Shown: positions 31,411-41,986 of the stretch, piece after piece
Layout of the letters: each line of letters begins with the position of its first letter
Numbering within the stretch: position 1 is the stretch's first letter
Source of the DNA: Rhynchopus sp. YZ270_cl-10
Taxonomy: Eukaryota > Euglenozoa > Diplonemea > Diplonemida > Diplonemidae
NCBI GenBank assembly: GCA_964035575.1
Contig: OZ037903.1
Span: 273,001-337,000 of the forward strand
Reading direction: 5' to 3'
DNA length: 64,000 nt
The notes under the pieces: generated by a model
Seen by the model: the letters and a program-made list of their open reading frames with translations, nothing else
Database searches by the model: none
Told to the model about the DNA's origin: nothing
Position numbers and translations under genes: made by a program

Positions 31411-32500
31411 GTTTCTAGACTCCAACCTTAACACTTTACACCTGCGGGAAGTAACGGTGTAAAGCTGACTCGGGTGTCATCACATTGTTTAATCTGCCTG
31501 ACTGCATTGCTCATATATGAGCCTTACGGGAGCTCTTACCACAGTGTCGTGGACAACATACCTCCCTACGTTTACAACTACGCACACAAGATACAATGGA
31601 TAACCAACCCTTCCTTTTTTTTCTCGGTAGTTTTTCGTCTCTGTTTGTGACGACACATTCCCAGGCTAGATGCGGGATTTTTCCAAAAGAAAGAGCAGTA
31701 CGTGCTAAACGCTTCACCGTTCATCGGCGGCAGCACTAAAAAAAGAAGAACAAACACAAGAGAAAAGTTAAGATGATCCCATATCTCTCATTGCTCAGTC
31801 ACCTTAGAAAATGAGGCACAGAGAAACGTGGAAGGACGCACCCCTTGCACAACGCTGTTGTGATGGAACATCAGCTCCAAGGGCACGGTAATCAAACGCA
31901 CAGAACAGACACAAAGAAAAGCTTAGAAGATGGGCGGAAGTCTCTGGTTTGTCACCTTTGATCAGAACCATCGCACCGCATCGGCTGTACTTTGCACACA
32001 TGAAAAATAAAGAGAAACGTTAATGCATCTAAGACTCAAGCTTAAAACACAAACACAAAAACTAAACCTCATTTTGCTCACTCATTTTACTACATCTATG
32101 TCTTTTCCGTTGATCGCAGCCATATAGGTTTCTTGCCTGTATGGCGCACGTATTTGGGTGAAAGGGGGTAAAGGAAAAGTCGTGAGTAACAAATAAGTGC
32201 ATACTTATCGGTTTAGTGTCTAATCGCACTTCATGTAAGGAACAAAAAAAAGCAAGAAACGGTGATTCAAGGTTCTGCTGTCTCAATGATATCAAGTAGA
32301 CTGCAGTGGCCTTTCTTGCATGAAACCAAAACTTTTTCAAGGACATAAAAATATATACCCCTTCAACCGGCTGAGTTCGTTGCGAATCCACAGGGCGTCG
32401 TCCGGTCATGAAACGATGAAACTCGACATAAGCGTGGCATCCATTTGAGCTAGCATCCTTGGTGATAGGCACTGTGTGCCTCGTTGCGTGGGGTAGACAG
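31154..32500. other. Intergenic with family D and two HP1 copies
   Basis: Family D copies lie at 31272-31390 (stem CTTTGCACC/GGTGCAAAG) and 31406-31480 (CTTTACACC/GGTGTAAAG). The 29483-type block is repeated at 31478-31682. HP1 copies are at 31769-31805 and 31926-32041 (composite, with the third module). The rest, to 32500, holds no feature I recognise. Confidence 0.55.
31926..32041 (+). repeat. HP1 composite repeat copy
   Basis: A diverged HP1 (agaagatgggcgg, loop tctctgg, gtcacctt), then gatcagaaccatcgcacc and a degenerate HP2, then gagaaacgttaatgcatcta as the third module. This is the same order as at 18242-18360. Confidence 0.6.
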
Positions 32501-33313
32501 CTACAAATGAGATGCGCTGCGTCCGTACATCGCCTCTGTGCGGATGGTGTACTTGATGCCTCCTGTACGCAGCGGCTGGCCCTCATGCATGAGGTTCTGT
32601 GTGAAGCAGAGGACAGACCCTGCACGCGGTGTGACGACCTTCCCATCACGCGTGAAGGCTGTGCCACCACCGTCAACAGCAGCGTCGGGGATGTCGTTCA
32701 GGTAGATCTGCAGTGTGTAGCGTGATGAGGCCTTTGTCACGGGGTGTGTGAAGCAGCCGTCACAGTGCTCCTCGAACCTGTTGTCTGGGTGGTGGTAACA
32801 CAGGATGCGCATCCGCTCGTTGATCCCCTGTAGGAAGCCCCCTATGCCTGTCAGCGGGTGTGGGCCCTTTGGAAGGTGTGGTCCAACCCTGTTCAGCAGG
32901 AGTTGTGCAAAGAGTGGTGAGTCCACAATACAACGCAGCCCACTACGGTAGCCCGGAAGATACCTTTGCCGTCCACGACCAATGTTGATGAGGGCTGGTG
33001 TGTAGTTCTTCTTGTTGGCCGCAGCAATCACCTCGTCGCACTCAGCCTGGGTAAGCACGTTGTGCAGAACAAAAGCATCGTACACCCCATGGTCTCTATA
33101 GACCAAATCCTCCCTCACCACCTTCCCCTCACGTGAGTCTGCAACATTCTCTGGCGACAGCATCTCCAGCTCCCACCCAACGTCAGTACGGTCAACGTTG
33201 TCCTCCTCAACAAACAACTGCGATTCCTCCCAGTCATGCTCCTGCGACACGGGCTCTGCCACAGTGCACCATTCAGGGCGGACAGGTGCGAACACTGTTC
33301 TTGCAAATTTCAT
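32501..33313 (-). CDS. 2OG-Fe(II) oxygenase, prolyl 4-hydroxylase-like, copy 3
   Basis: An intronless 270-aa protein from MKFARTVFAP (an in-frame ATG 12 codons upstream is possible). It is more diverged than copies 1 and 2 at both ends. The N-terminus replaces MSTP with MKFARTVFAP. The C-terminus ends AMYGRSASHL instead of AMYL, because the similarity stops abruptly near 32525. The loop before HxD differs again (KGPHPLTGIGGFLQG). The catalytic HCD, LMHEG and GIKYTIR are intact. The central 700 bp is almost identical to the other copies, suggesting gene conversion or a truncated duplication that borrowed a new stop. Confidence 0.86.
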   Translation of the reverse strand: MKFARTVFAPVRPEWCTVAEPVSQEHDWEESQLFVEEDNVDRTDVGWELEMLSPENVADSREGKVVREDLVYRDHGVYDAFVLHNVLTQAECDEVIAAANKKNYTPALINIGRGRQRYLPGYRSGLRCIVDSPLFAQLLLNRVGPHLPKGPHPLTGIGGFLQGINERMRILCYHHPDNRFEEHCDGCFTHPVTKASSRYTLQIYLNDIPDAAVDGGGTAFTRDGKVVTPRAGSVLCFTQNLMHEGQPLRTGGIKYTIRTEAMYGRSASHL

Positions 33314-33750
33314 TTTTTGAAAGGGTTGCAACAATACAGATTTCCGCATAGAGCACTATACCCCAACACTGTGTAACAACTGCAAGGGGAGAGAGGGATA
33401 AATGGGGTTTGAGGTTTTTGTTAATAGGTGGAAAAGGGGAAGGGATGGAGGCATTTTTTTTGGCACAAAACGGTACAAAAGAACAGCTCTAGTGACGAGA
33501 GGGGAGCAGGGAGCGGGAGGGGAAAGCGAAAAAAATAAAGAAAACAAAACAACACCCCCTCCCCCCAATCTCCCCACAAACACTGTGCAACCTACACAGT
33601 ACATACAAACAAAAGGGGTGGGGAGAGGGGAAAAAAATTGGTTTTTTTTTTTCTCGTCATTTTTTCTTCTTTTTTTTGAATACAACATAATAATAGAGAC
33701 ACGAATCGTTTGATGGCTGTTTGCAACTTCGCAAATTTTGCCATTTGTGT
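33314..33750. other. Intergenic, low complexity
   Basis: G-rich then T-rich homopolymer sequence upstream of oxygenase copy 3. No gene is recognised. Confidence 0.5.
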
Positions 33751-35010
33751 TGGGGTGTTCCGGGGTATGGAATTTTGGGAATTTTCATTTCAATTCACAA
33801 CTCTTCACAACTTTTCACAACTCTTCACAAAAAAGTGCGTGTGAAGAGTTGTGAAAAGTTATGAACAGTTGTGAACAGTTGTGACGTGGCGAGGTCTGGG
33901 TGGTGCCTGGGCACCCACCTACCCAGGTAGGTACAGGGCACCTTGGCGGACGTTGTTTGGCAACACAGGAGGTTCTGTGTGCAAAAAGTGCTTAAAACGG
34001 TGTGGCTTACCCGACAATTTGGGCCCTTTCGGGCCACGTGTTTTTAGGTGTTTTTTTTTCAAATTTTTAATCGGTTTGCATTTTTGGGATCCGCCCGTGC
34101 AGTGGTGGGGTCAATGTTGAAAATTGGACAATTTTATGACCACTTAAATTTTGGAAAATATGAGCCCGGTCATTAATAGGCAGGGCCATTTTCGGATAAA
34201 ATTGTCCCCAAAATCCGGTTTGGCTTCAACACTAAACGAGGAGCACTCGTCAAGCTCTCGAAACTATGAGGAGGGCCCTGGAGGCTCTCGACCCAAGGGA
34301 GTTGACAGGTCTTGTGGGTGGGCCTTGGGAGCGTTGAAACCTTCTTTCCCCTCTGACAAAAAACTGGGGACAGCAGCAAGGGATCACCCACTTTTCGAAG
34401 TGGGTGTCGTCGTATCTAGTATAGTCTCCCGTTTAGACCCCAGCTCAGAGCAAGCAAAACAGGTCACCCCTGGCAAAAATAGCACCAAAACTTTTCTGGC
34501 GAAGCCAAGGTGCGCAACATTTCGGGTAGACCTGCGGGCTACCACTCGGAATTTTTAGCTGCGCCGCAGGCGCACGGTACGCTACTTTTTTATGAGTTGC
34601 GAACATGTTGAAAAAAAAAGACAACAAGCGAACTAGCCGCGGACTTCCGTCGTCCTCCTTCGCACAGGGGGTGGGGTGGTACGGCCAACTTGACCCACGG
34701 ACCCACGCTAGCTAGCCCTGTGCACAGCACACTTGACCTGACCAGTCCTGCAAAAAACCCTGGAAAAAAAGCCCCCCTTTTTTTTAATACAATTCACAAC
34801 TCTTCACAACTGTTCACAACTCTTCACAACATCTGTGTTTTTTTCATCCAGATTTTCATTTCAATTCACAACTCTTCACAACTTTTCACAACTCTTCACA
34901 ACTCTTCACATAAAAATGGCAAATACTATGTTGTGAAAACTTGTGAAAAGTTGTGAAAAGTTGTGAAAACTTGTGAACGTGCCCAAAATTCCATACCCCG
35001 GAACACCCCA
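33751..35010. mobile_element. DNA element with 29-bp inverted ends and TTCACAAC arrays
   Basis: The left end TGGGGTGTTCCGGGGTATGG (continuing for 29 bp) is perfectly inverted at 34982-35010. The flanking TGTGT (33746-33750 and 35011-35015) may be a 5-bp target duplication. Just inside each end are arrays of a ttcacaact-type 9-10-mer in both orientations (about 33796-33880 and 34794-34976), which look like transposase-binding subterminal repeats. No transposase frame is visible. A module at about 34092-34178 is shared, inverted, with the element at 36425-37381. The superfamily is unknown. Confidence 0.75.
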
Positions 35011-35599
35011 TGTGTTTGTTTTTTTTTTTATCGTTAAAACAATAGGGAGGACTTTACGGGATACAAGAACTATACTCACCTACCGAGGGCAGGCGATAAA
35101 TGCTTTTTTATTTTATTTTATTTTGATCAGATGAAATGGGCCTTATAATGAAATGCACAGTATCTGAGCCAAAAAAAAATAGAGAAAAACAACGGGCACG
35201 AAGGGGAGGAATGGAAGAAAACAAAAAATACACTTTTCTTCAAGAAAAAAAACAACAACAACTACAACCCACTGCGCTTGGTTTGTTTGGACATTTTCAT
35301 AGGCTTAAAAAAAAAAAGGTGAATTGATGCAGGCACCTCCGACTGACCCACCGTACGATGCCAGCTGGATGAAAGCACAAAAAAACAGCCTAGGGCGCGA
35401 CTACCCTGATATTTTGCGCAGAAAAAAAAAGAAAAAAAGAAAGAAAGGTATATTGAGATGAGCCTAAGCCTCTCGTGTTTAGTCATCTTTATAAAGGGAA
35501 ACACAACAAAACGTCATGGACGTGCGGTGCTGAGAGAAAAATACGGTACAAAAAGGAATCATAGTCAATCTAGAGTGGGTGGGAGAGGGTCACAGCACC
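35011..35599. other. Intergenic with an HP1 copy
   Basis: AT-rich sequence downstream of the WW gene's last exon. HP1 lies at 35455-35490 (cctaagcctctcgtgtttag). No gene is seen. Confidence 0.5.
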
Positions 35600-38500
35600 C
35601 TACTGCTTCGGCAGCTGGTCAGGGGAGCGAGGGATCCCATGAGGCGTCACGGCGCACCATCTGTTTGAGGGAGGGATAAAGTTTGCGGGTTCACGGGTTT
35701 GTGGTGTTGAGTACTAATCTTAGAAAAAACTGCTAGAAGAACCTGAGCCTCTTCGTGCTTAGTCTGATTAGGTTACTTAATGGTTTGAACATTGGTTATT
35801 ATCAATCTTTTTTGTTGTGTTTTTGTTTTTGTTCGTGCTTACTCACCTTACAACTTAAACGAAATGATTTAGATGGTGTTACGTTAAGAAAGACTATATG
35901 ACCGGGTGCACCATTGGGTGGACCCCAAGCAACGCACAGTCTTATATTTATGTCGTGGTTTGCATCGAAAAAGAGAAACGTTTGGTCAGAAAAAGGTACA
36001 ATGTGCATACCCGCAGTGGTGGCAGTAGGTGGCTCTGTTGTTCATTTGGGAGTGACACGACCCACAGACCTGTAAAAAAAAGTAGTTGAAATGATTTTTG
36101 AAGGTGGGGAACAAAAAGGGCAACAAAATATCAAATCTCAAACCAACATACGAGAACCTGCCCAGTAAGCTGCCTTGTGGGATCATCTGCGGACACAATG
36201 TGGATCTGTCAACAAAATTGAGAGGTAACCATACTACAAAAAAAAACCCCCTTTTTTTTACATACCGGTGAATTCAGAGCTGCGCTTTGAATGTGAACCC
36301 TTGGCGAACCGCCGTTTCCTGTATCAGATTTCGTTTTCTTCCCATTTTAATTCCTTTAGTATAACTGCCATATTGACAGTCTTCACTAACATTTTTTCCC
36401 TCAAAAAAAAATCCTTTCGATACAGGGGTGGCATCAAAACAAAAAACGCGGACAATGTCCGCGTTTTTGGGGGGGGAGGGGGGGGGTCTGAAATTCCAGA
36501 AAACGCGGACATTTTGGGGTTTTTTTTTCCTCGAAAATTTTTTTCTTCACCGGGGTTGTACACGATTTTGACCAAAATTTGTAAAAACTCGTCCATTTCG
36601 GCAAATTGACCCCACCACAGAACGGACGGATTCCGGAAATGCAAATGCCGGTGTTTTCGGGCAAAATAAAAAATACAAGATGCCCGCGTTTTTTTGCAAA
36701 ATGTACACGTATGGGGCCCTAAAACCCCTGCTACCATGTGCTTCTACAGGCAAACACTTGGACCCCTTTACATTACACTGACGGGTTTTGACCAAAACCA
36801 AGAACTTGTCCATTTTGGCAAATTGACCCCACCACAGAACGGACGGATTCCGGAAATGCAAATGCCGGTGTTTTTGCGCATTTTCATGGTTTCGGCATCA
36901 GAGAGAGAAAATCTGGGTTGTGGGGTTTACCTTGTCCCCTTTACCTTACACTCATTTTGACCAAAACCAAGAACTTGGCCATTTCGGCAAATTGACCCCA
37001 CCACAGTGCGGACAGATTCCGGAAATGCCAATCGCGGCATGTTTTGGGGCTGAAAAATTTTCACCAGAAAATTTTTTTCAGCAGCATTTTTTGGCCAAAA
37101 ATGAGCCCCACGTATTAGTGACCGGGCTCATATTTTCAAAAATTTAAGTGGTCAAAAAATTGTCCAATTTTCGAAATTGACCCCACCACTTTCTGGACGG
37201 ATTCCGGAAATGCCAAAAAACTGTGTTTTGGGTCACGAATTTGCACCCCGTCACCCAAAAACCAGCAAAAAATAGGGGGAAAAAAAACAAAAAATGTCCG
37301 CGTTTTGGGGGGGGGAGGGGGGGGTCTGAAATTCCCCAAAAACGCGGACATTGTCCGCGTTTTTTGTTTTGATGCCACCCCACACTAAATCAACCTCAAA
37401 ATAAATTCACACCAAAAGAAAAGTCTCCATACCTTCAACTGGCTCCACCACAACTGTCGTTACCGCATTCATCGGCGGCACAATTATTGGAGACCCATTC
37501 CTTTCATCGATTGTATAGTCTAAAGTACCCAACCCGGTCAACCCGCCTAGGCCCCCTTGGAGGGGCGCTTGGCTGAGGGTGGTGTGCGGGGTGTGGTGTG
37601 CTGGGGAGACGCTGGGGTCGGTTTCCCTTTGGGAGGCTGCATCGAGAGCGGCCGCTGCAGCTACATGCGGGTTTGGCGAGGGGGGTGCGGCGATGCTGCC
37701 ACCTTCGGTCGGCAATTCCACTTGGTCCGTCAACCCTTCAACCTTATAAGACCCTCTTGACAAGCCCAACCCCGACGCCGTCACAGACCCTCTCTGTGAA
37801 CCTACCTGAGACACCCTCGCGCTAGGCGGCAAAGGCGCACCCGGAGAAGAACCATGTGGCACAACATTAGAGGCATGTGACAACGGTGGTGCCACCCCCG
37901 TTACAGACTGAGGATCCTGCGGTGTGCTCTGGGTGTGCACAATGGTCTCAACGTGCGGTACATTATGCGCCTGAGGCGTGCTATACCCCACCGCAACACC
38001 AACAGGAGTCGCAGCCTGGTCTTCCGAGGTGTCCCCCCGTTTCTTCCGTTTGTCCACATTGATGTTGATGTTGATCATAAGGGGCTTGCCAGCAGCCGCG
38101 GTTGGCCGCTTCCAATGGCTCTTTCCGGTTGCAGTGTTGTAGTAGTAAGGCTTTTCTCCAGCAAAGTATTCTTTCCACCCTTCAGGGAGGTCACCATTAT
38201 CCTCTGGGGCTGCTGCAGAAGCGGCCTTAGGGGAGACCAAATAGTCAGGGTTTGCGAGGCTTCCTTGAATCGCGCTTTGTGCTGTAGAAGAGGCGGCACG
38301 GTAGGGGTCCTCCTTTTGGGGGTAGTGTGAAGGGGAAGGAATGGCGCTGGATTTTCTGCTGACAGCAGGGGTAGTGGCTTTGGAGGTGGGCAGAGGGGGT
38401 TCTTCGTATGGTTGAGAAGCGGGCTGCGAAGCAGGAGAGACGTGAGGAAGGGACTGTGGGAGGTGTGGCAGGGCCTGTGGTACTGCGTAAGGGATGGCCC

Positions 38501-39536
38501 CCACATCGAGCGGCGCAACCGGAGAGTCAAACACATCGTCCTCGACACGACGTGGAGATGCCATGGCCACGTGGAGTTGTTCCTCCAGCTGTACCTTCTC
38601 CTCCTCAGCTTCAACCTGTCTTGCGTGGAGGTCTCTCAACACCCCAAGCACCTCTTGGCCAACGTTCTCCCAATCGACCGTCTCCTCCATAGGATCCTTA
38701 TGAGCGAACGGAGGCGGTGGTAACGTGGTTGAGGTGGACTCCAAATCCTCGTGGACGTTCCGTGGGGCGTTTGCGCTGCGGCGTCTTCTTTCGGGGCTGG
38801 GGAGGTTGTGGATTCCTTTCATGTTGGGGAGTTCTGAAGGGATGACACCACCTTTGCCTTCGACGGAGAGAACGGTTTGGGAGGCGAGGTGAGTAAAGTT
38901 GGGGACGTGCATTGAGGTGGGGCGGCTGTCCTTTGTGAGGGAGTCGAGCTCGTTGTGGATGCGGTGTGCGTCGGTGGCGGGGAGGGCAGAGGCGGTGCTG
39001 CTCTTTCTGCTGAGGCCTGTCGCGGGCTCGCCACGGAGAACTGCAACGAGCTGGTTGACCAGCTCAGCCTGAGTCAGCCCTTTCCCTACTAATGCAGAGT
39101 CCGGTCTAGCCATGCTCTCTGTATGGTCCGGTGGGTCCGCAAACAGCCCCACTTCTTGCGACACAAAGTTGCTCGCCAACGACGCCCTCGCATTGTGCTT
39201 CTCCGCAGCACAGACGCTCTCAGGACGCGAAGGCTGGCTTTGCGGAAGAGAGCGGGGTGCTGCCAGAGCAGGTGGCGCTGCTTGTCGTCCGTCACCATGC
39301 AACGCTTGCAGACGCAGCATCTCGCCGGTAACTCTGTCCAACTCCTGCTTCTGTGCCTCGATGACATGATCCGCAAGAATCTGATGTGCAATGAACCGTG
39401 CAGACCCAGGGCTTACCATATCCTGACTCAGCCCACTCTCTCGAATAATCTGTGCGGCAAGTGCTGCGGCCTGTTCCTGCGTCTCCACTGCAATAGGCGT
39501 CAACGGACCCGTCGCATCAATCGCCTCTCCCGACAT
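35600..39536 (-). CDS. WW-domain protein with C-terminal zinc ribbon, five exons
   Basis: The exons are 37433-39536, 36266-36318, 36152-36205, 36011-36069 and 35600-35660. All donors are GTATG, all acceptors CAG, and phases match throughout, giving about 776 aa. The long first exon encodes a low-complexity Ser/Pro/Ala protein with a short coiled coil (about 300-325). A single WW domain lies at residues about 450-477: LPEGWKEYFAGEKPYYYN, then W two residues before a terminal P, so both signature Trp are present. WW domains bind proline-rich motifs. Exons 4-5 supply C-x2-C ... C-x2-C-x2-C (VCGSCHSQM, YCHHCGWC), a zinc-ribbon-like cluster made only by splicing. I do not know the family. Intron 1 (1,114 nt) is mostly a 957-bp DNA element. 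Intron 4 (350 nt) holds HP1 and DR-B repeats. The first exon alone is certain; the small exons are inferred from phase and motif. Confidence 0.78.
35735..35774 (+). repeat. HP1 copy inside intron 4 of the WW gene
   Basis: agaacctgagcctcttcgtg with the right arm cttagtctga. A second right-arm fragment (gcttactcacctt) lies at about 35837. Confidence 0.6.
35894..35965 (+). repeat. Partial DR-B copy inside intron 4 of the WW gene
   Basis: tatatgaccgggtgcaccat, then gggtggaccccaagcaac and a tgtcgtggtttgcat end. The conserved head (ttgaaatacaaa) is missing. Confidence 0.65.
36425..37381. mobile_element. DNA element with ~48-bp inverted ends inside a WW-gene intron
   Basis: The ends read GGGGTGGCATCAAAAC and continue identically for about 48 bp in inverse orientation. 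Each contains the palindrome CGCGGACAATGTCCGCG. ACA flanks both ends (36422-36424 and 37382-37384), a possible 3-bp duplication as in PIF/Harbinger elements. Inside, a block of about 85 bp (ttggcaaattgaccccacca, then gacggattccggaaatgc) occurs four times. There is no transposase frame. It fills most of intron 1 and leaves the splice sites clear. Confidence 0.78.
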
Positions 39537-39966
39537 GATATGATCCAGCAATTGAGATGGCAGTGTGCAGTGCCTACAGGGTTTGCTGGGTTCGGCTCAG
39601 GTGGGAAGAAAGAACAGGGTGTAGGAGAGAGGCGAAAGGGAGCTAGAGGCGAAAGAAAAACGCCTCTTTTTCTTAGTTGTGTAGTAAAAAGCTTTTTGCG
39701 ACCCCCTTTCTGGTGGGTGTGGTGTTGGGGGAGAGCGAGGAGGTGTTGGCGGAGGGTGATAAAAAAGAGTGGGGGTCGTGAGGGATATGTATCATAACTT
39801 TTCTGTCAATATGCACAAAAGAGGTGTACAAACAGCGATTCTACAAACATAAGTGTTGGGGGAGAACTACGGAGGGGGTGGGTGGGACAAAACGTTCAAA
39901 TACAGGTAACAAAGGGGAGGAATGAGAACCTCACAAAGAGGTGGGAAGGCATCTACATCAAGGATG
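39537..39966. other. Intergenic upstream of the WW gene
   Basis: Contains a gctagaggcgaaagaaaaac / cgcctct inverted pair (about 39639-39667) about 100 bases before the WW gene's ATG. Otherwise G-rich with no gene. Confidence 0.45.
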
Positions 39967-41418
39967 CTAGAAACGCTTCAGAACAGGGGAGGTAGGGGAG
40001 TAGGGGGTGGCGGGGAGCACAGCAAGGCCCGGTGACGCCTCGTGGATGCTGCGTGCGGTGGCGGCATGTGCGTGCGAGGCAGCTGCGTGGACGCGGTTCG
40101 TGTCGGCAGCGGCAGCAGCACCGAATGCAGCAGACTCGTTCACACGGGCACCCACCTCGTGTGTCCGTGCAAAGGCAAGCTGTGTGTCTGCCGCAGCAAG
40201 GCGGGCCGTCTCAGCGTTCGCCTGGTCTGTCGCAACAAAGCGTGCTGCAGCGTTGTGTCCCTCAACCACACGCGACGAAGCAAGCTCCGCCTCGTTCCTC
40301 CGAAGGTTGGCTGCAGCAGTGGCAGCGCTCACACCAGCACCGTCAGCGTGCATGCGTGCATGGGCCTCCTGCTGGTGGGACATGCTCATGTCAGCACGTG
40401 CCTGCACAGAGCGCACACGGTGTGCCTCCACATCGGCAGCAGTGGCACCAGCAGCAGTCTGTGCTGCAAGGAATGCAGCGTTCGCGTCGGCAGCGTTTGC
40501 CTGCTGCATTCTGTGGCGGTTGGCGAAGTTGTTTGCTGTTGCAGTGCTGACGGCATGGGCAGACTCACAGGCACGTGCCTGCTGGATGCAAGCGTTCAGT
40601 TCCGCACGTCCTGCTGCTGCCTGTGCGTTCGCAATCTCTGCCGCCTTTGTCGCCTCCACCTGTGCAAGGCTGGCTGCCTTCTCGCGTGTGATCGCATCAC
40701 GTGCTGCGGCAGTGGCAACAGCAGACTCGTTTGCGGCAGCAGCACGACGTGCCTCAGCAGCAGCAGATGCAGCCTCCTGTCCCGACAGCTGTGCCTTCGC
40801 ACGCACAACACGTGCGTTTGCCTCTTCTGCAGCAGTTGCAGCCGCCATCTGTCCTGCACATGCATGTGCAGCATCAGCACCTGCCAGGGCAGCCCTGTCC
40901 GTCTCTGCAGTGGCCACAACGTGCTTCTGCGATGTGTCGACCTCCTGTGCCTTGTGGCGTGCAGCTGCCACACCGTAGTCACGGTCAGTGCTGCACGCTC
41001 TGTGTGTTGCGTGGTTTGCGTTCACAACGGCAGATCCATGAGCCGCTTCTGCAGCAGAGTGTTGTGCGGAGGCGTGTGCGAAGTGTGTGCCCGACACGGC
41101 AGTGTGCTGTGCTGAGGCAGCAGTTTGCTGTGCAGACAGCGAGTGTGCAGCTGCTGCTGCCTGCTCCCTTGTTCTGGCCACCGACGCAACATATGCCTGG
41201 TTCGCAGAGGCGGCAGCGCTGTGCACGACACCGTGTGTGGCGGCAGCTGCTTCTGCGGAGGCTGCGTGCGCGTTCACAGCAGTCACACCGGCAGCTGCGT
41301 TCGCGTCAATCGCGTGAGCACGTGTTGTGGCTTCTGCCACTGCATGGCCGACTCCGTGTGCGGCGTGCACAGGGTCACGCACTACAACTGCAGGAGAGTA
41401 AGCGAAGGGAAGGACCAT
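39967..41418 (-). CDS. Alanine-rich coiled-coil protein, tandem copy 1
   Basis: An intronless 483-aa protein starting MVLPFAYSPAVVVRDPVH. The frame opens 25 codons earlier in spacer sequence, but this ATG aligns with copy 3's start. The body is Ala, His, Asn, Glu and Gln-rich with few hydrophobics other than Ala and Val, a long Ala-coil helix (AAATAAEEANARVVRAKAQL and similar stretches). Pro-containing caps lie at both ends: the VVVRDP head and an LAVLPATPYSPTSPVLKRF tail. No enzyme motif, signal peptide or membrane segment is visible. It is likely an extended structural protein, perhaps cytoskeletal; I do not recognise the family. Codon use is strongly GC-rich, and three adjacent copies suggest a need for high dosage. 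An HP1 hairpin lies 79-112 bases upstream. Confidence 0.75.
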   Translation of the reverse strand: MVLPFAYSPAVVVRDPVHAAHGVGHAVAEATTRAHAIDANAAAGVTAVNAHAASAEAAAATHGVVHSAAASANQAYVASVARTREQAAAAAHSLSAQQTAASAQHTAVSGTHFAHASAQHSAAEAAHGSAVVNANHATHRACSTDRDYGVAAARHKAQEVDTSQKHVVATAETDRAALAGADAAHACAGQMAAATAAEEANARVVRAKAQLSGQEAASAAAEARRAAAANESAVATAAARDAITREKAASLAQVEATKAAEIANAQAAAGRAELNACIQQARACESAHAVSTATANNFANRHRMQQANAADANAAFLAAQTAAGATAADVEAHRVRSVQARADMSMSHQQEAHARMHADGAGVSAATAAANLRRNEAELASSRVVEGHNAAARFVATDQANAETARLAAADTQLAFARTHEVGARVNESAAFGAAAAADTNRVHAAASHAHAATARSIHEASPGLAVLPATPYSPTSPVLKRF

Positions 41419-41496
41419 TGTGTTTTGTAAGTAGATGACGTGGTAATCTGAGTGGGTTGTGAGTAGGAGTGGGCTATATGTGTAGGGGGGCACCTT

Positions 41497-41530
41497 AGAT
41501 GAACCTAAGCCTCTCGTCCTTGGTCACCTT
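41497..41530 (+). repeat. HP1 copy upstream of alanine-rich copy 1
   Basis: agatgaacctaagcctctcg, then tccttggtcacctt. It is duplicated with the array at 43517-43550. Confidence 0.7.
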
Positions 41531-41986
41531 CAAATACATTGCACTGCGCAATACGGCACCACACAACTAAGTGCGCACAGCATATTACACCACTAAGTAC
41601 AGCATCCACCACAGCGCCTTGGGCAGGCTATTTGAGTCTGAGGTCTATGGTTGATAGAGAAGCCTCAGGAATCGGAGAGGCCACGAATATCTCACACTGA
41701 AACCCATGACGCAACGCAACACGCAGGCATTGCAGGCAACGTCAGAGAGGGTGGAAAGAAGGTTGAAAAAAAAAAAGATGTAAAAACCCGCCCCCAAGAC
41801 TGAACTGGAAACTACTTGAACAATAGATGTTACAAACAATAAAAAAAAAAGAATCCGAACAATGGTAAACAAACGACCTAAGGAGGCCGTGCACAAAAGA
41901 ATAACTACAAAAGGGGATTGTACAACAGAGCGTGCAAAGGCACGTGCATCTAACTAAAAGGGAGGAAGGCATCTACATCAAGGATG

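Noticed and set aside
33796-34976. Arrays of TTCACAACT-type 9-10-mers as a possible CRISPR
   Set aside because: No unique spacers of even length, eukaryotic context, and the arrays mirror each other at the ends of an inverted-repeat element.
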